From Hyphomicrobiales bacterium (GTDB taxonomy: Bacteria > Pseudomonadota > Alphaproteobacteria > Rhizobiales > Rhizobiaceae), in assembly GCA_900471485.1 (NCBI GenBank), contig UCEU01000020.1, forward strand, positions 62,001 to 126,000: DNA of 64,000 nt. Direction: 5' to 3'. A program made the translations under genes and the position numbers. Positions 43,481-52,402 of this stretch are shown here, piece after piece. The notes under the pieces are model-generated. The model did not search any database. It saw nothing but the letters and a program-made list of their open reading frames with translations, and had not been told where the DNA came from. The first letter of the stretch is position 1. Every line of letters starts with the position of its first letter.

Positions 43481-44599
43481 TCAGATGTAGCGGCGCTGAT
43501 AGCGTCGCCCCAACCGTGTCAGAATTTCGTAGGAAATGGTATCGGCATCTTCCGCGATCATTTCCAGAGTCTGGTGGTCGCCGATGACTTCAACCGGCGT
43601 GCCAAGTGTCAGCGTGCCCTCCGGCAGGTCGCTGATATCGACGGTCATGCTGTCCATCGACACCCGCCCGGCGATCGGCAGGCGCTTGCCGCCGTAGTAA
43701 ACGGCGCCGCGACCGCCGAGATTACGCGGCAACCCGTCCGCATAGCCGGCGGCGAGCGTTGCCAGCCGCATCGTGCGGTCGGCGACCAACGCGCCGCCAT
43801 AGCCGACCTGCGCGCCGGCAGGAACGGTTCGCGTCTGAATGACCGGAATATCCAGCCGAACGACCGGCCGCATCGGGTTTTCTCCGCCCGAGTGCGGCGC
43901 GCCGCCGTAAAGCGCGATACCAGGGCGCGCCAGCGAGCCGTGGAAGGCCTCGCCCAGAAACATGCCGCCGGAATTGGCGATGGAGATCGGCAGGCCCGGA
44001 AAGCGGCTCGATATCTCGCGCAATGCCTCCAGTTGATCGGCATTGGCGGAGTTCTCGGGCTCGTCGGCGCAGGCAAGGTGGCTGACAAGCAGGGTAAGCT
44101 CGATGTCGGCGGCGAGGGCAGGCTCGGCGAGCAGGCCGGTGATTTCCTCGCCCGAAAGGCCAAGCCGGGACATGCCGCTGTCGACCTGCAACGCCGCCTT
44201 CAGCCGTCGTCCGTGAGTTGCCGCGGTCCGCGCCCACGCCCTGGTCTGCTCCATGCTGTTCAAAAGCGGCACGATACCGAGGATCGCCGCGCGTTCCTCA
44301 TGACCCGGCTGCAGACCGTTCAGCACGTAGATCGCCGCGTCCTGCGGCAGTGACGGCCGCAACTGCACGGCTTCCAGAAAGTGGGCGACGAAGAAGGAGC
44401 GACATCCCTCCTGATAAAGCCGCTGGCTGACGGGGATGGCGCCGAGACCATAGGCATCGGCCTTGACGACGGCGGCTGCCGCAGCAGGGCGGACTTCGGC
44501 GGCCAGCCTGCGATAGTTCCCGGCAATGGCGCCAAGATCAATCGTCAGCAATCCGCAGCCGTCGGTGGTGAGCGCGAGATTGATGGTGCTGCTGTTCAT
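43481..44599 (-). CDS. dadX: Alanine racemase (catabolic)
   Basis: A 372-residue PLP enzyme. The PLP lysine lies in AVVKADAYGLG near residue 45, the second catalytic base (tyrosine) in QVGYGGALV near 270 and RVSMDSMTVD near 318. Unlike the chromosomal alr for cell-wall synthesis, its place beside dadA and an Lrp regulator indicates a catabolic role. Gene order is dadX then dadA, the reverse of the enterobacterial dadAX operon. Confidence 0.95.
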   Translation of the reverse strand: MNSSTINLALTTDGCGLLTIDLGAIAGNYRRLAAEVRPAAAAAVVKADAYGLGAIPVSQRLYQEGCRSFFVAHFLEAVQLRPSLPQDAAIYVLNGLQPGHEERAAILGIVPLLNSMEQTRAWARTAATHGRRLKAALQVDSGMSRLGLSGEEITGLLAEPALAADIELTLLVSHLACADEPENSANADQLEALREISSRFPGLPISIANSGGMFLGEAFHGSLARPGIALYGGAPHSGGENPMRPVVRLDIPVIQTRTVPAGAQVGYGGALVADRTMRLATLAAGYADGLPRNLGGRGAVYYGGKRLPIAGRVSMDSMTVDISDLPEGTLTLGTPVEVIGDHQTLEMIAEDADTISYEILTRLGRRYQRRYI

Positions 44600-44775
44600 G
44601 GCCGTGCCCCGATATCCGATATTGAGAGACTATCCACGATTCATCGAATTGTTCTTGCAATCACTTGCAGAAACGTGCGTTTGGTGGTTGTTGGCGGTGA
44701 GTTTTTTTGAGCTTTTCAATGTTTCGTGCGTGGCGACCGTGTCGCGATCGCCGCCGGCAATGTTGAGGAAATGAC

Positions 44776-45231
44776 ATGTATGAAATCGATGCGATCGACA
44801 GGAAGATCATCCGCCAGCTGCGGCTGAACTCGCGCATCTCCAATGTCGATCTCGGCAAGGAGGTCGGCCTCTCGCCTTCCGCCTGCCTGCGCCGGATCAC
44901 GCTGATGGAAAAGGCCGGGATCATTACCGGCTATACGGCGCTGGTGGACATGGCGGCCGGCGAGCAGCCGATCGCCGTCATCATCCAGATCACGCTGGAG
45001 CGTCAGACGGAAGAATATCTCAACCGCTTCGAATCCGCCGTTCGCCGATATCCTGAGATTCGCGAATGCTTCCTCATGACCGGCGGATCCGACTATCTTC
45101 TGCGTGTCGATGTCGAAAGCGCCGGCGCGTTCGAGCGGATCCACAAGGAGATACTGTCGGTACTTCCCGGCGTGCTCAGGATCAACTCCAGCTTCTCGAT
45201 CCGCAACGTTCTTTCCACGCGGCAAAAATAA
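44776..45231 (+). CDS. dadR: Lrp/AsnC-family regulator of the dad operon
   Basis: A 151-residue regulator: helix-turn-helix at residues 5-55 (IDRKIIRQLRLNSRISNVDL) and an AsnC/RAM domain (PIAVIIQITLERQTEEYLNR, then ECFLMTGGSDYLLRV). It diverges from dadX across 176 bases, the arrangement of DadR, which activates D-alanine catabolism in response to L-alanine. Within the gap CTTGCA occurs twice, 4 bases apart (about 44654-44669), a weak operator hint. The symbol rests on context. Confidence 0.9.
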   Translation: MYEIDAIDRKIIRQLRLNSRISNVDLGKEVGLSPSACLRRITLMEKAGIITGYTALVDMAAGEQPIAVIIQITLERQTEEYLNRFESAVRRYPEIRECFLMTGGSDYLLRVDVESAGAFERIHKEILSVLPGVLRINSSFSIRNVLSTRQK

Positions 45232-45299
45232 CCCCGCTATAAAATCGCTTGCGCAGAGGCGGGCGTATTTCCATGTTGTCTCCGGGAAGAGGAGACAAC

Positions 45300-46325
45300 A
45301 TGAGCAGGAATATCATTCTCGTCGATCCGCTGCCGCGGACGCTCGATCTCATCATGACTGAGGATGTGCGCCGCCGCCTAGAGCAACTGGGAGAGGTCGT
45401 CGTCTGCGAAGACCGCCAGATGCCGGCCGAGCAGGTCGAGGCGCTGCTTGCCGACACGGTGCTGATCTTCGGCCAGACCGACATGCCGAAGGAGAGGCTT
45501 GATCGTGCGCCGAAGCTGAAGGCGATCATCAACGTCGAGTCCAACTTTCTGCCCAATATCGATTACCAGGCCTGCGTGGAGCGCGGCATCTGGGTCATCA
45601 CGCCGGCATCCGCCTTCGCTTCGCCGGTGGCGGAAGCCGCGCTCGGCATGGCGCTCGATCTCGCCCGCGGGCTGACGACGGCGGACAGGGCTTTCCGAGA
45701 CGGCACCGAGCAATATGGCCTTGCCGGCAATGACGGCACCTTCCGGTTTGCCGGCGCGCCGGTCGGCCTTGTCGGCTTCGGCGATCTCGGTCGCCAGCTT
45801 CGTGACCTGATCCGTCCGTTCCGCAACACAGTGCGGGTTTTCGATCCCTGGCTGCCCAACGAGATCATTGAGCGGCACGACTGCACGCCCGCCTCGCTGG
45901 ACGAAGTCTTCAGCGAGAGCCGTGTCGTCTTCGTCTTCGCGATCGTTACCAGCGAAAACGAAGGCTTTATCGGCCGGCGCGAGTTCGCGCTGATGCAGCC
46001 GGGCTCCGCCTTCCTGCTGATGAGCCGCGCCGCGGTCGTGGATTTCCCCGCCATGCTAGAGGCCGTCCGTTCCGGCCACATCCGCGCCGCGACCGACGTG
46101 TTTCCGGAAGAGCCGGTCGCCGCGGATGATCCAGTTCGCAAGGTCGAGGGGCTGTTGCTTTCCGCGCACCGCACGGGCGGCACGCGCGATGCGTTCTATG
46201 CGCTCGGCTCGATGGCCGTTGCGGATGCGGAGCTGATCATGCGCGGTCTGCCGCCGCAGCTATGCCGCCGCGCCGACCCCGCAACCGCAAGCCGGCTTCG
46301 CTCCAAGCCGGTCAGCGTTTCCTGA
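45300..46325 (+). CDS. D-2-hydroxyacid dehydrogenase family protein
   Basis: A 341-residue NAD(P)-dependent dehydrogenase: VGLVGFGDLGRQLRDLIRPF near residue 160, MSRAAVVDFPAMLEAVRSG near 245 (with the arginine), and the late SAHRTGG with the catalytic histidine near 298. The ATG at 45300 has AGAGGAG 6 bases upstream; an earlier ATG at 45249 lacks one. It follows dadR by 68 bases in the same direction. It could reduce the pyruvate or other 2-keto acids made by DadA, but this is inference from position. Confidence 0.88.
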   Translation: MSRNIILVDPLPRTLDLIMTEDVRRRLEQLGEVVVCEDRQMPAEQVEALLADTVLIFGQTDMPKERLDRAPKLKAIINVESNFLPNIDYQACVERGIWVITPASAFASPVAEAALGMALDLARGLTTADRAFRDGTEQYGLAGNDGTFRFAGAPVGLVGFGDLGRQLRDLIRPFRNTVRVFDPWLPNEIIERHDCTPASLDEVFSESRVVFVFAIVTSENEGFIGRREFALMQPGSAFLLMSRAAVVDFPAMLEAVRSGHIRAATDVFPEEPVAADDPVRKVEGLLLSAHRTGGTRDAFYALGSMAVADAELIMRGLPPQLCRRADPATASRLRSKPVSVS

Positions 46326-46397
46326 ACTCGACGCGCCGGCGCGACATCGATTTTTCAGCGGAGCGGCAAAACTCGAACAGTCATTTCTTTAATCTAT

Positions 46398-46416
46398 AAT
46401 ATTGATAGACAATATT
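46398..46416. promoter_or_regulatory. Inverted repeat AATATTG-N5-CAATATT, operator candidate
   Basis: Two perfect 7-base arms separated by ATAGA lie 35 bases before the FMN reductase start in an AT-rich promoter-like stretch. No regulator gene adjoins, so the binding protein is unknown. Confidence 0.45.
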
Positions 46417-46450
46417 GGTTCCAACATTTCGTGTGCTGGAAAGGTATCTT

Positions 46451-47011
46451 ATGTCCGCTCCCAAACTCGTCGGCCTCGCAGGAAGTTTCAACCGGCCATC
46501 CAAGACGCGCGCGCTGGTGGAGGACGTTGCCGGCCGCGCCATCGACAGGTACGGCTTCGATGCCAGCATATACGATCTCACGGATGTCGGCCCTTCGCTC
46601 GGCCAGGCGCAGTGGCGCAAGGAACTGGACGAGACGGCAAGGCATATCCTCGACGAGGTCGCGAATGCCGACGCGCTGATCATCGGCTCGCCGACCTACA
46701 AAGGTTCCTATCCGGGCCTGTTTAAGCATCTGATCGATCTCATCGATCCGCATGAGCTGCGCGCCAAGCCTATCATCATCACCGCGACCGGTGGCGGTGA
46801 CCGGCATGCGCTGATGGTCGAGCACCAGCTTCGGCCGTTGTTCGGCTTCTTCATGGCCCACACGCTGCCGACCGCGGTTTACGCGTCTGATCGAGACTTC
46901 ACCGATTACAAGATCGTTTCCGAGCCGCTCTCGGCCCGCATCGCCGAGGTCGTGGGCGAACTCTCCGCCTTCTTCCGTCACAGCAATCCGGCGCTCGCTG
47001 CCGCCGAATGA
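46451..47011 (+). CDS. NADPH-dependent FMN reductase family protein
   Basis: A 186-residue flavodoxin-fold reductase. GLAGSFNRPSKTRALVEDVA near residue 7 binds the flavin phosphate, and ADALIIGSPTYKGSYPGLFK near 75 and ATGGGDRHALMVEHQLRP near 115 complete the site. It resembles MsuE/SsuE-type enzymes that supply reduced flavin to two-component monooxygenases, but no monooxygenase gene is in the window. GGAAAGG precedes the ATG at 46451; earlier in-frame starts overlap the promoter palindrome. Confidence 0.88.
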   Translation: MSAPKLVGLAGSFNRPSKTRALVEDVAGRAIDRYGFDASIYDLTDVGPSLGQAQWRKELDETARHILDEVANADALIIGSPTYKGSYPGLFKHLIDLIDPHELRAKPIIITATGGGDRHALMVEHQLRPLFGFFMAHTLPTAVYASDRDFTDYKIVSEPLSARIAEVVGELSAFFRHSNPALAAAE

Positions 47012-47117
47012 AGTGAAACCCGGCAAGCGATCATCCTCGACAAATCATCAACGGGTCTCTCGCATCCCGCGTCTGTAAAGTGCTAGCCTGCGGCAAATAA
47101 GAATGCCGGAGGACGCA

Positions 47118-49256
47118 ATGACGAAGAAGACCGTTGGAGATTGGCAGGCTCTCGCCGAGAAGGAGCTTCGCGCTCCAGCCGAGACGCTTGTCTGGAAAAC
47201 CCCCGAGGGTATCGACGTCAAGCCGGTCTACACCGAGGACGATGTCGAGGGCTTGCCCCATCTCGGCTCGCTTCCGGGCATCGCTCCCTTCACGCGCGGT
47301 CCGCGCGCCACGATGTATGCCGGGCGGCCGTGGACGATCCGGCAATATGCCGGCTTCTCGACCGCGGAAGCCTCCAATGCGTTCTATCGCAAGGCGCTGG
47401 CAGCAGGTCAGCAAGGCGTTTCCGTCGCATTCGACCTTGCTACCCATCGTGGCTATGACAGCGACCATCCGCGTGTCGAAGGCGATGTCGGCAAGGCTGG
47501 CGTGGCAATCGACAGCGTCGAGGACATGAAGATCCTGTTCGACGGTATCCCGCTCGAGAAAATCTCCGTCTCCATGACCATGAACGGCGCGGTCATCCCG
47601 ATCCTTGCGTCTTTCATCGTTGCCGGCGAGGAGCAGGAGGTATCGCGCGCCGAACTCTCCGGGACCATCCAGAACGACATCCTCAAGGAGTTCATGGTCC
47701 GCAACACCTATATCTATCCGCCCGAACCCTCGATGCGGATCGTCGCCGATATCATCGAATATACGGCGAACGAGATGCCGAAGTTCAATTCCATCTCCAT
47801 ATCCGGCTACCATATGCAGGAGGCCGGGGCGACGCTGGTGCAGGAACTGGCCTTCACGCTTGCCGACGGCCGCGAATATGTCCGCGCCGCCATCGCCAAG
47901 GGCCTCGATGTCGATGCGTTCGCCGGCCGTCTTTCCTTTTTCTTCGCGATCGGGATGAATTTCTTCATGGAGGCGGCCAAGCTCAGGGCGGCGCGCTTCC
48001 TGTGGACGCGCATCATGCAGGAATTCAATCCCGCAAAGCCGTCTTCGCTGATGCTGCGCACCCATTGCCAGACATCCGGCGTCTCGCTTCAGGAACAGGA
48101 TCCCTACAACAACATCGTGCGCACCGCTTTCGAGGCCATGTCGGCCGTGCTTGGCGGCACGCAGTCGCTGCACACCAATTCCTTCGACGAGGCGATCGCG
48201 CTGCCGACGGAATTCTCGGCGCGGATCGCCCGCAATACCCAGCTCATCCTTCAGCACGAGACCGGCGTGACCAAGGTGGTCGATCCGCTGGCCGGCTCCT
48301 ACTATGTCGAGAGCCTGACCAAGGAACTCGCCGACAAGGCCTGGGCGCTGATCGAGGAGGTCGAGGCGCTGGGCGGCATGACCAGGGCGGTCAACGAGGG
48401 GCTGCCGAAACGGCTTATCGAGGAAGCCGCCACCCGCCGCCAGGCCGCCGTCGACAAGGCCGAGGAGATCATCGTCGGGGTCAACAAGTATCGCCTCGAC
48501 AACGAGGAGCCGATCGACATTCTCGAGATCGACAACAGCGCGGTGCGCGCGGCGCAGATCCGGCGGCTGGACGAGACCAGGCGCCGCCGCGACGCGACGA
48601 AGGTCGGCGAAACGCTAACGGCGCTGACCGAGGTGGCAAAAAGCGGTCGCGGCAATCTTCTGGCGGCGGCGGTGGACGCAGCGCGTGCGCGCGCCACGGT
48701 CGGAGAAATCTCGGACGCGATGCGCACTGCCTTCGGCGATCACGCCGCGACGCCTGAGGTCATCCAGGACGTCTATGGCGAAGCCTATCGCGACGAGCCG
48801 GAACTCGCCGTCATCAGGAACCGCATGGCAGAGCTGAGCGCGACGATCGGCCGTCGGCCGAAGGTGATGGTCGCCAAGCTCGGGCAGGATGGTCATGATC
48901 GCGGCGCCAAGGTCATCGCCTCGGCTTTCGGCGATATCGGCTTCGACGTACTCGCCGGCCCGCTGTTCCAGACCCCGGGCGAGGCGGCGGATCTCGCCGT
49001 GGCGAACAAGGTCCAGGTCGTCGGCATGTCGTCGCTCGCGGCCGGCCACAAGACGCTGGCGCCGCAGCTGATCGATGCGTTGAAGGCAAAGGGCGCGAAG
49101 GACGTCATCGTGGTGGTCGGCGGGGTCATTCCCCGGCAGGACTATCAGTTCCTGATGGACAACGGCGTGGCCGCCGTATTTGGCCCAGGGACCAACGTTC
49201 TGGATGCCGCGAACTCGGTGCTGGATCTTCTCGAAGGCAAGCGGCGAAACCAGTAG
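47118..49256 (+). CDS. bhbA: Methylmalonyl-CoA mutase, single-chain
   Basis: A 712-residue adenosylcobalamin enzyme converting (R)-methylmalonyl-CoA to succinyl-CoA. The N-terminal barrel shows [17 protein letters not shown] near residue 60, [17 protein letters not shown] near 150 and [19 protein letters not shown] near 315. The C-terminal B12 domain has the base-off signature [11 protein letters not shown] near 595, with the cobalt-ligating histidine. GGAGG lies 5 bases before ATG 47118; the ATG at 47103 is worse placed. In Sinorhizobium it is called bhbA. The usual partner propionyl-CoA carboxylase genes are absent here. Confidence 0.95.
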   Translation: MTKKTVGDWQALAEKELRAPAETLVWKTPEGIDVKPVYTEDDVEGLPHLGSLPGIAPFTRGPRATMYAGRPWTIRQYAGFSTAEASNAFYRKALAAGQQGVSVAFDLATHRGYDSDHPRVEGDVGKAGVAIDSVEDMKILFDGIPLEKISVSMTMNGAVIPILASFIVAGEEQEVSRAELSGTIQNDILKEFMVRNTYIYPPEPSMRIVADIIEYTANEMPKFNSISISGYHMQEAGATLVQELAFTLADGREYVRAAIAKGLDVDAFAGRLSFFFAIGMNFFMEAAKLRAARFLWTRIMQEFNPAKPSSLMLRTHCQTSGVSLQEQDPYNNIVRTAFEAMSAVLGGTQSLHTNSFDEAIALPTEFSARIARNTQLILQHETGVTKVVDPLAGSYYVESLTKELADKAWALIEEVEALGGMTRAVNEGLPKRLIEEAATRRQAAVDKAEEIIVGVNKYRLDNEEPIDILEIDNSAVRAAQIRRLDETRRRRDATKVGETLTALTEVAKSGRGNLLAAAVDAARARATVGEISDAMRTAFGDHAATPEVIQDVYGEAYRDEPELAVIRNRMAELSATIGRRPKVMVAKLGQDGHDRGAKVIASAFGDIGFDVLAGPLFQTPGEAADLAVANKVQVVGMSSLAAGHKTLAPQLIDALKAKGAKDVIVVVGGVIPRQDYQFLMDNGVAAVFGPGTNVLDAANSVLDLLEGKRRNQ

Positions 49257-49320
49257 AAGCGTCGCGTCGCGCCTGCGGGACAATGGCTCCGCCGGCCGTT
49301 CCCGCATCGCCCGGACGGTC

Positions 49321-49359
49321 ATTTTCATTGATCGCTCTAAAATGAGCGATCATGAAAAT
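49321..49359. repeat. Long imperfect inverted repeat after the mutase gene
   Basis: ATTTTCATTGATCGCTC (49321-49337) and GAGCGATC-ATGAAAAT (49344-49359) pair along their length with a single-base bulge and a 6-base loop. It lies 65 bases after the mutase stop. It could terminate transcription poorly, since there is no clear T-run, or serve as an operator for the next operon, 101 bases further on. AAATTAATTT follows as a second small palindrome. Confidence 0.6.
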
Positions 49360-49411
49360 TAATTTCATACATCGAACTTTTTGCGGGATTCGTGTTGACG
49401 CGTTCGAATTT

Positions 49412-49445
49412 TTGTCACAACCTGACGAAAATAAATTACGTAATT
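49412..49445 (+). promoter_or_regulatory. Shared promoter motif TTGTCA-N7-ACGAAAATAA and palindrome AATTACGTAATT
   Basis: TTGTCA (49412-49417), 7 bases, ACGAAAATAA (49425-49434) recurs with the same spacing at 58448-58470, ahead of the RidA operon. Overlapping its end is the perfect palindrome AATTACGTAATT (49434-49445), 15 bases before the oxidoreductase start. The recurrence suggests a common regulator or sigma-factor site for both operons. Confidence 0.55.
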
Positions 49446-49460
49446 GGGAACGGGAATAGC

Positions 49461-50618
49461 ATGAAAGTGGGAATTATCGGGCTCGGATTTCGGCTCGGCT
49501 ATCTTGGACACGTCTTCAGCGCGATCGACCCGAGCATAGAGTTCGTCGGCTACGTCGATCCCGATCCCGCGGGCCTTCCCGGACTTGTCGAACAGGGCAT
49601 CTCGGTCGGCAAGGCCTATGCCACGCCGCAAGACCTTCTCGCCAATGAGAAGCTCGATCTTCTGATGATCGGCTCCCCCAATCACATGCATCTCGATCAC
49701 ATCAGGCTCGGCCTCGAGGCCGGTCTGAAAGTGTTCTGCGAGAAGCCCATCGTCACCACGATCGCCGAAAGCATCGAACTCGCGCACCTGATGGCGAAGT
49801 TCGGCCATGAGCGGCTGATGGTCGGTCTGGTGCTGCGCTATTCGCCGCTCTACAAGGACCTGCGCGCCATCCAGGCCACAGGCAAGCTCGGCCAGATCGT
49901 CTCGATCGAGGCTTCCGAGCATATCGAGCCATATCACGGCGCCTTCTTCATGCGCGACTGGCGCCGCTACGAGCGTTATTCCGGCAGCTTCATGCTCGAA
50001 AAGTGCTGCCACGACCTCGACCTCTATAATGGCGTCGTCGGCGCGCGGCCCGAGAGGGTCGCGAGCTTCGGCGGCCGAAAGAGCTTCACGCCGGCCAACG
50101 ATCCGGCCCGCGAAGGCATCAACGATCTTGAGATGTTCCATCGCAAGCCGAGCGGCTGGATGGGGTCCGACAAGGTGTTCGACAGCGATGCGGATATCAT
50201 CGACTACCAGGTCGCCATCGTCGAATACGCCAACGGCGTCGGCATGAACTTCCACACCAATCTCAACGTACCCGACCAGTTCCGCCGCTTCGCCATCATG
50301 GGCTCGCGCGGCATGGCCGAGGGCGATTTCGTGCGCGGCTATCTCGATGTCCACGAGCAGCTGACCGGCAAGAAGGTCGTGGAGAACAAATACGCCGCGA
50401 CCGAGCTTTCGCAACACTACGGCGCCGACGAACAGATGGCGGCCGACCTGCTCGACAGCGTGCGCAACGGCACCGAGCTGCCCGTCTCGACGCTCAACGC
50501 GCTCGAAGCCGGCATTCTCGCACTTTCCATGGATGAGGCCCGTATGAAGAAGACAGTCGTCGATATGCGCCCGCTATGGGATCGCTTCGACGAGGCGCTT
50601 CACGCAAGAGCGGCTTGA
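49461..50618 (+). CDS. Gfo/Idh/MocA-family oxidoreductase
   Basis: A 385-residue NAD(P)-dependent dehydrogenase: MKVGIIGLGFRLGYLGHVFS Rossmann start, EKP motif in VFCEKPIVTTIAES near residue 96, and EKCCHDLDLYNGVVG near 183 in the substrate region. An open frame begins earlier at 49392, but it covers the promoter motif; the ATG at 49461 gives the conserved start. It leads the importer operon (14 bases to permease 1). It probably oxidises the imported sugar or a derivative; which one is unknown. Confidence 0.92.
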   Translation: MKVGIIGLGFRLGYLGHVFSAIDPSIEFVGYVDPDPAGLPGLVEQGISVGKAYATPQDLLANEKLDLLMIGSPNHMHLDHIRLGLEAGLKVFCEKPIVTTIAESIELAHLMAKFGHERLMVGLVLRYSPLYKDLRAIQATGKLGQIVSIEASEHIEPYHGAFFMRDWRRYERYSGSFMLEKCCHDLDLYNGVVGARPERVASFGGRKSFTPANDPAREGINDLEMFHRKPSGWMGSDKVFDSDADIIDYQVAIVEYANGVGMNFHTNLNVPDQFRRFAIMGSRGMAEGDFVRGYLDVHEQLTGKKVVENKYAATELSQHYGADEQMAADLLDSVRNGTELPVSTLNALEAGILALSMDEARMKKTVVDMRPLWDRFDEALHARAA

Positions 50619-50631
50619 GGAGGGCGGCAAG

Positions 50632-51516
50632 ATGAGTGTTCAAAGAAGCACCGTCATCTTCGCCTGGATCCTGCTTCTCCCGGCTGTCCTCTACGTCACA
50701 GTTATCGTCGCCTATCCGCTGGTCGATACCTTCATCCTGTCCTTCACCGACGCGTCGTTGAAACGCACGACCAACTGGGTCGGCTGGGTCAACTACGCGA
50801 AGATCTTCAACTCGACCTTCGCCGAAGTCATCATCCGGACCTTCATCTGGACGTTCTTCTCGGTGTCGATCAAGATGATCATCGGCGTCTTCGGCGCGAC
50901 GATGCTGAACTCGGCGGTGCCGGGCAGGGCGCTGTTTCGCGTCCTCACCATGCCGCCGTGGATCGTTCCCATGGCGATCGGCATCTTCATGTGGGGCTGG
51001 ATGTATAACGGCCAGTTCGGCATGATCTCGGGCATGCTGCAGCGGTTCGGGCTGGTGTCCGGGCCGGTGGCGTTCCTCGCCGAGGGCTCGACCGCCTTCT
51101 GGGCGACCGTCATCACCGACGTATGGATCGGCGTTCCCATGGTGACGCTCTACATGCTCGCCGCCATGCAGGCGATCCCGCAGGATCTCTATGAGGCAGC
51201 GTGGACTGATGGAGCCGGGCGCTTCTATCGCTTCCGCCGCATCACCCTGCCGCTGATCGTCCCGTCGATGATCACCATGTCGATGCTGTCGCTCATCTCG
51301 ACCTTCAATTCCTTCGACATCATCTGGATTCTCACGCGCGGCGGGCCGAGCGGCGAGACGACGACGATGATCATCGATACCTACAAGACGGCGATCGGGT
51401 CGAACAAATACGGCGAGGGTGCCGCGCGCGCCGTGCTGATCTGCATCTTCCTGTCGATCTTCTGCGTCTGCTATTTCCGCCTGACCAGCCGCCTTGCCTC
51501 GGGAGACAAGCGATGA
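50632..51516 (+). CDS. ABC sugar importer permease 1
   Basis: A 294-residue inner-membrane permease with six hydrophobic segments. The EAA loop is YEAAWTDGAGRFYRFRRITLP and ILTRGGPSGETTTMIIDTYK precedes the last span. GAGGGCGGCAAG lies before the ATG. It follows the Gfo/Idh gene by 13 bases and overlaps permease 2 by four bases. Gene order here (permease, permease, binding protein, ATPase) differs from the other importers in the window. Confidence 0.93.
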   Translation: MSVQRSTVIFAWILLLPAVLYVTVIVAYPLVDTFILSFTDASLKRTTNWVGWVNYAKIFNSTFAEVIIRTFIWTFFSVSIKMIIGVFGATMLNSAVPGRALFRVLTMPPWIVPMAIGIFMWGWMYNGQFGMISGMLQRFGLVSGPVAFLAEGSTAFWATVITDVWIGVPMVTLYMLAAMQAIPQDLYEAAWTDGAGRFYRFRRITLPLIVPSMITMSMLSLISTFNSFDIIWILTRGGPSGETTTMIIDTYKTAIGSNKYGEGAARAVLICIFLSIFCVCYFRLTSRLASGDKR

Positions 51517-52370
51517 ACCGCTCGCAACTGATCAACCGGTACAAGTGGTACGAGATCATCGGTATCTATGCCGGTATCCTGGTCTTCCTGACTTTCGTGC
51601 TGGCGCCGTTCGTCGAGGGCTTCCTGGTTTCGTTGAAGCCGCTCAGCCAGCTGTTTTCCTCGCCTTACCGGTTCATTCCCGAAAACGGTTCGTTCGAGGC
51701 CTACCGGACGATGTGGGTCAGCGTTCCGGGCTTCGCGCGCTATATCTTCAACTCGTTCTTCATCTCGACCATCGTGACCGCGGTCGTTCTGGTGCTGGTC
51801 GTTCCGGCGGCCTACGCCTTCGCCCGCTTCGAGTTCAAGGGCGCCGGGCTGCTGCTTGGCGCGTTCCTGGCGGTCAACATGTTCTCGGGCGCCGTGCTTC
51901 TCATCCCGCTCTTCCGGCTGATGCGCTCGCTTGGTCTGCTCAACACCTATTTCGCGATCATGGTGCCGGGCGTGGCCTTCCTCATCCCGTCGGCGATCTG
52001 GCTGCTTCGCACCTACATGATGCGTATCCCCAGGGAACTGGACGAAGCGGCTTTCGTCGATGGTGCCAGCCATTTCTACACGCTGCGCCGCGTCATCCTC
52101 CCGATCGCCATGCCCGGGATCACCGTGGTAGCGATCACCACCTTCATCGGCTCCTATGCGCAGCAGTTCATCTTTGCGCTCACCTTCAACTCCAAGACCG
52201 AATATGCGCCGCTGCCCGTCGGGCTCTTCGCCTATTTCGGCCGTCAGGAAGTCGTCTGGAACGAACTCATGGCTGCGAGCTTCGTCGGCATCGCGCCGGC
52301 CATGATCGTTATCTTCTTCCTTCAAAGGTATCTCGTCAGCGGTCTGACCGCCGGCGCGGTGAAACAGTAA
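51513..52370 (+). CDS. ABC sugar importer permease 2
   Basis: A 285-residue MalG-type permease, six hydrophobic segments, EAA loop LDEAAFVDGASHFYTLRRVILP and the standard ending VSGLTAGAVKQ. Its ATGA overlap with permease 1 implies coupled translation. A much longer open frame in another phase runs through it from 51494 into the binding protein and is not real in this part. Confidence 0.93.
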   Translation: MNRSQLINRYKWYEIIGIYAGILVFLTFVLAPFVEGFLVSLKPLSQLFSSPYRFIPENGSFEAYRTMWVSVPGFARYIFNSFFISTIVTAVVLVLVVPAAYAFARFEFKGAGLLLGAFLAVNMFSGAVLLIPLFRLMRSLGLLNTYFAIMVPGVAFLIPSAIWLLRTYMMRIPRELDEAAFVDGASHFYTLRRVILPIAMPGITVVAITTFIGSYAQQFIFALTFNSKTEYAPLPVGLFAYFGRQEVVWNELMAASFVGIAPAMIVIFFLQRYLVSGLTAGAVKQ

Positions 52371-52402
52371 GCCACAACCAGAGAAAAAACGGGAGCATAA
52401 GA

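Noticed and set aside
43235..44353. 372-residue plus-strand open frame opposite dadX and dadA
   Set aside because: Antisense shadow; crosses the junction of two real genes.
47031..48257. 408-residue minus-strand open frame opposite the methylmalonyl-CoA mutase
   Set aside because: Antisense shadow of a highly conserved enzyme.
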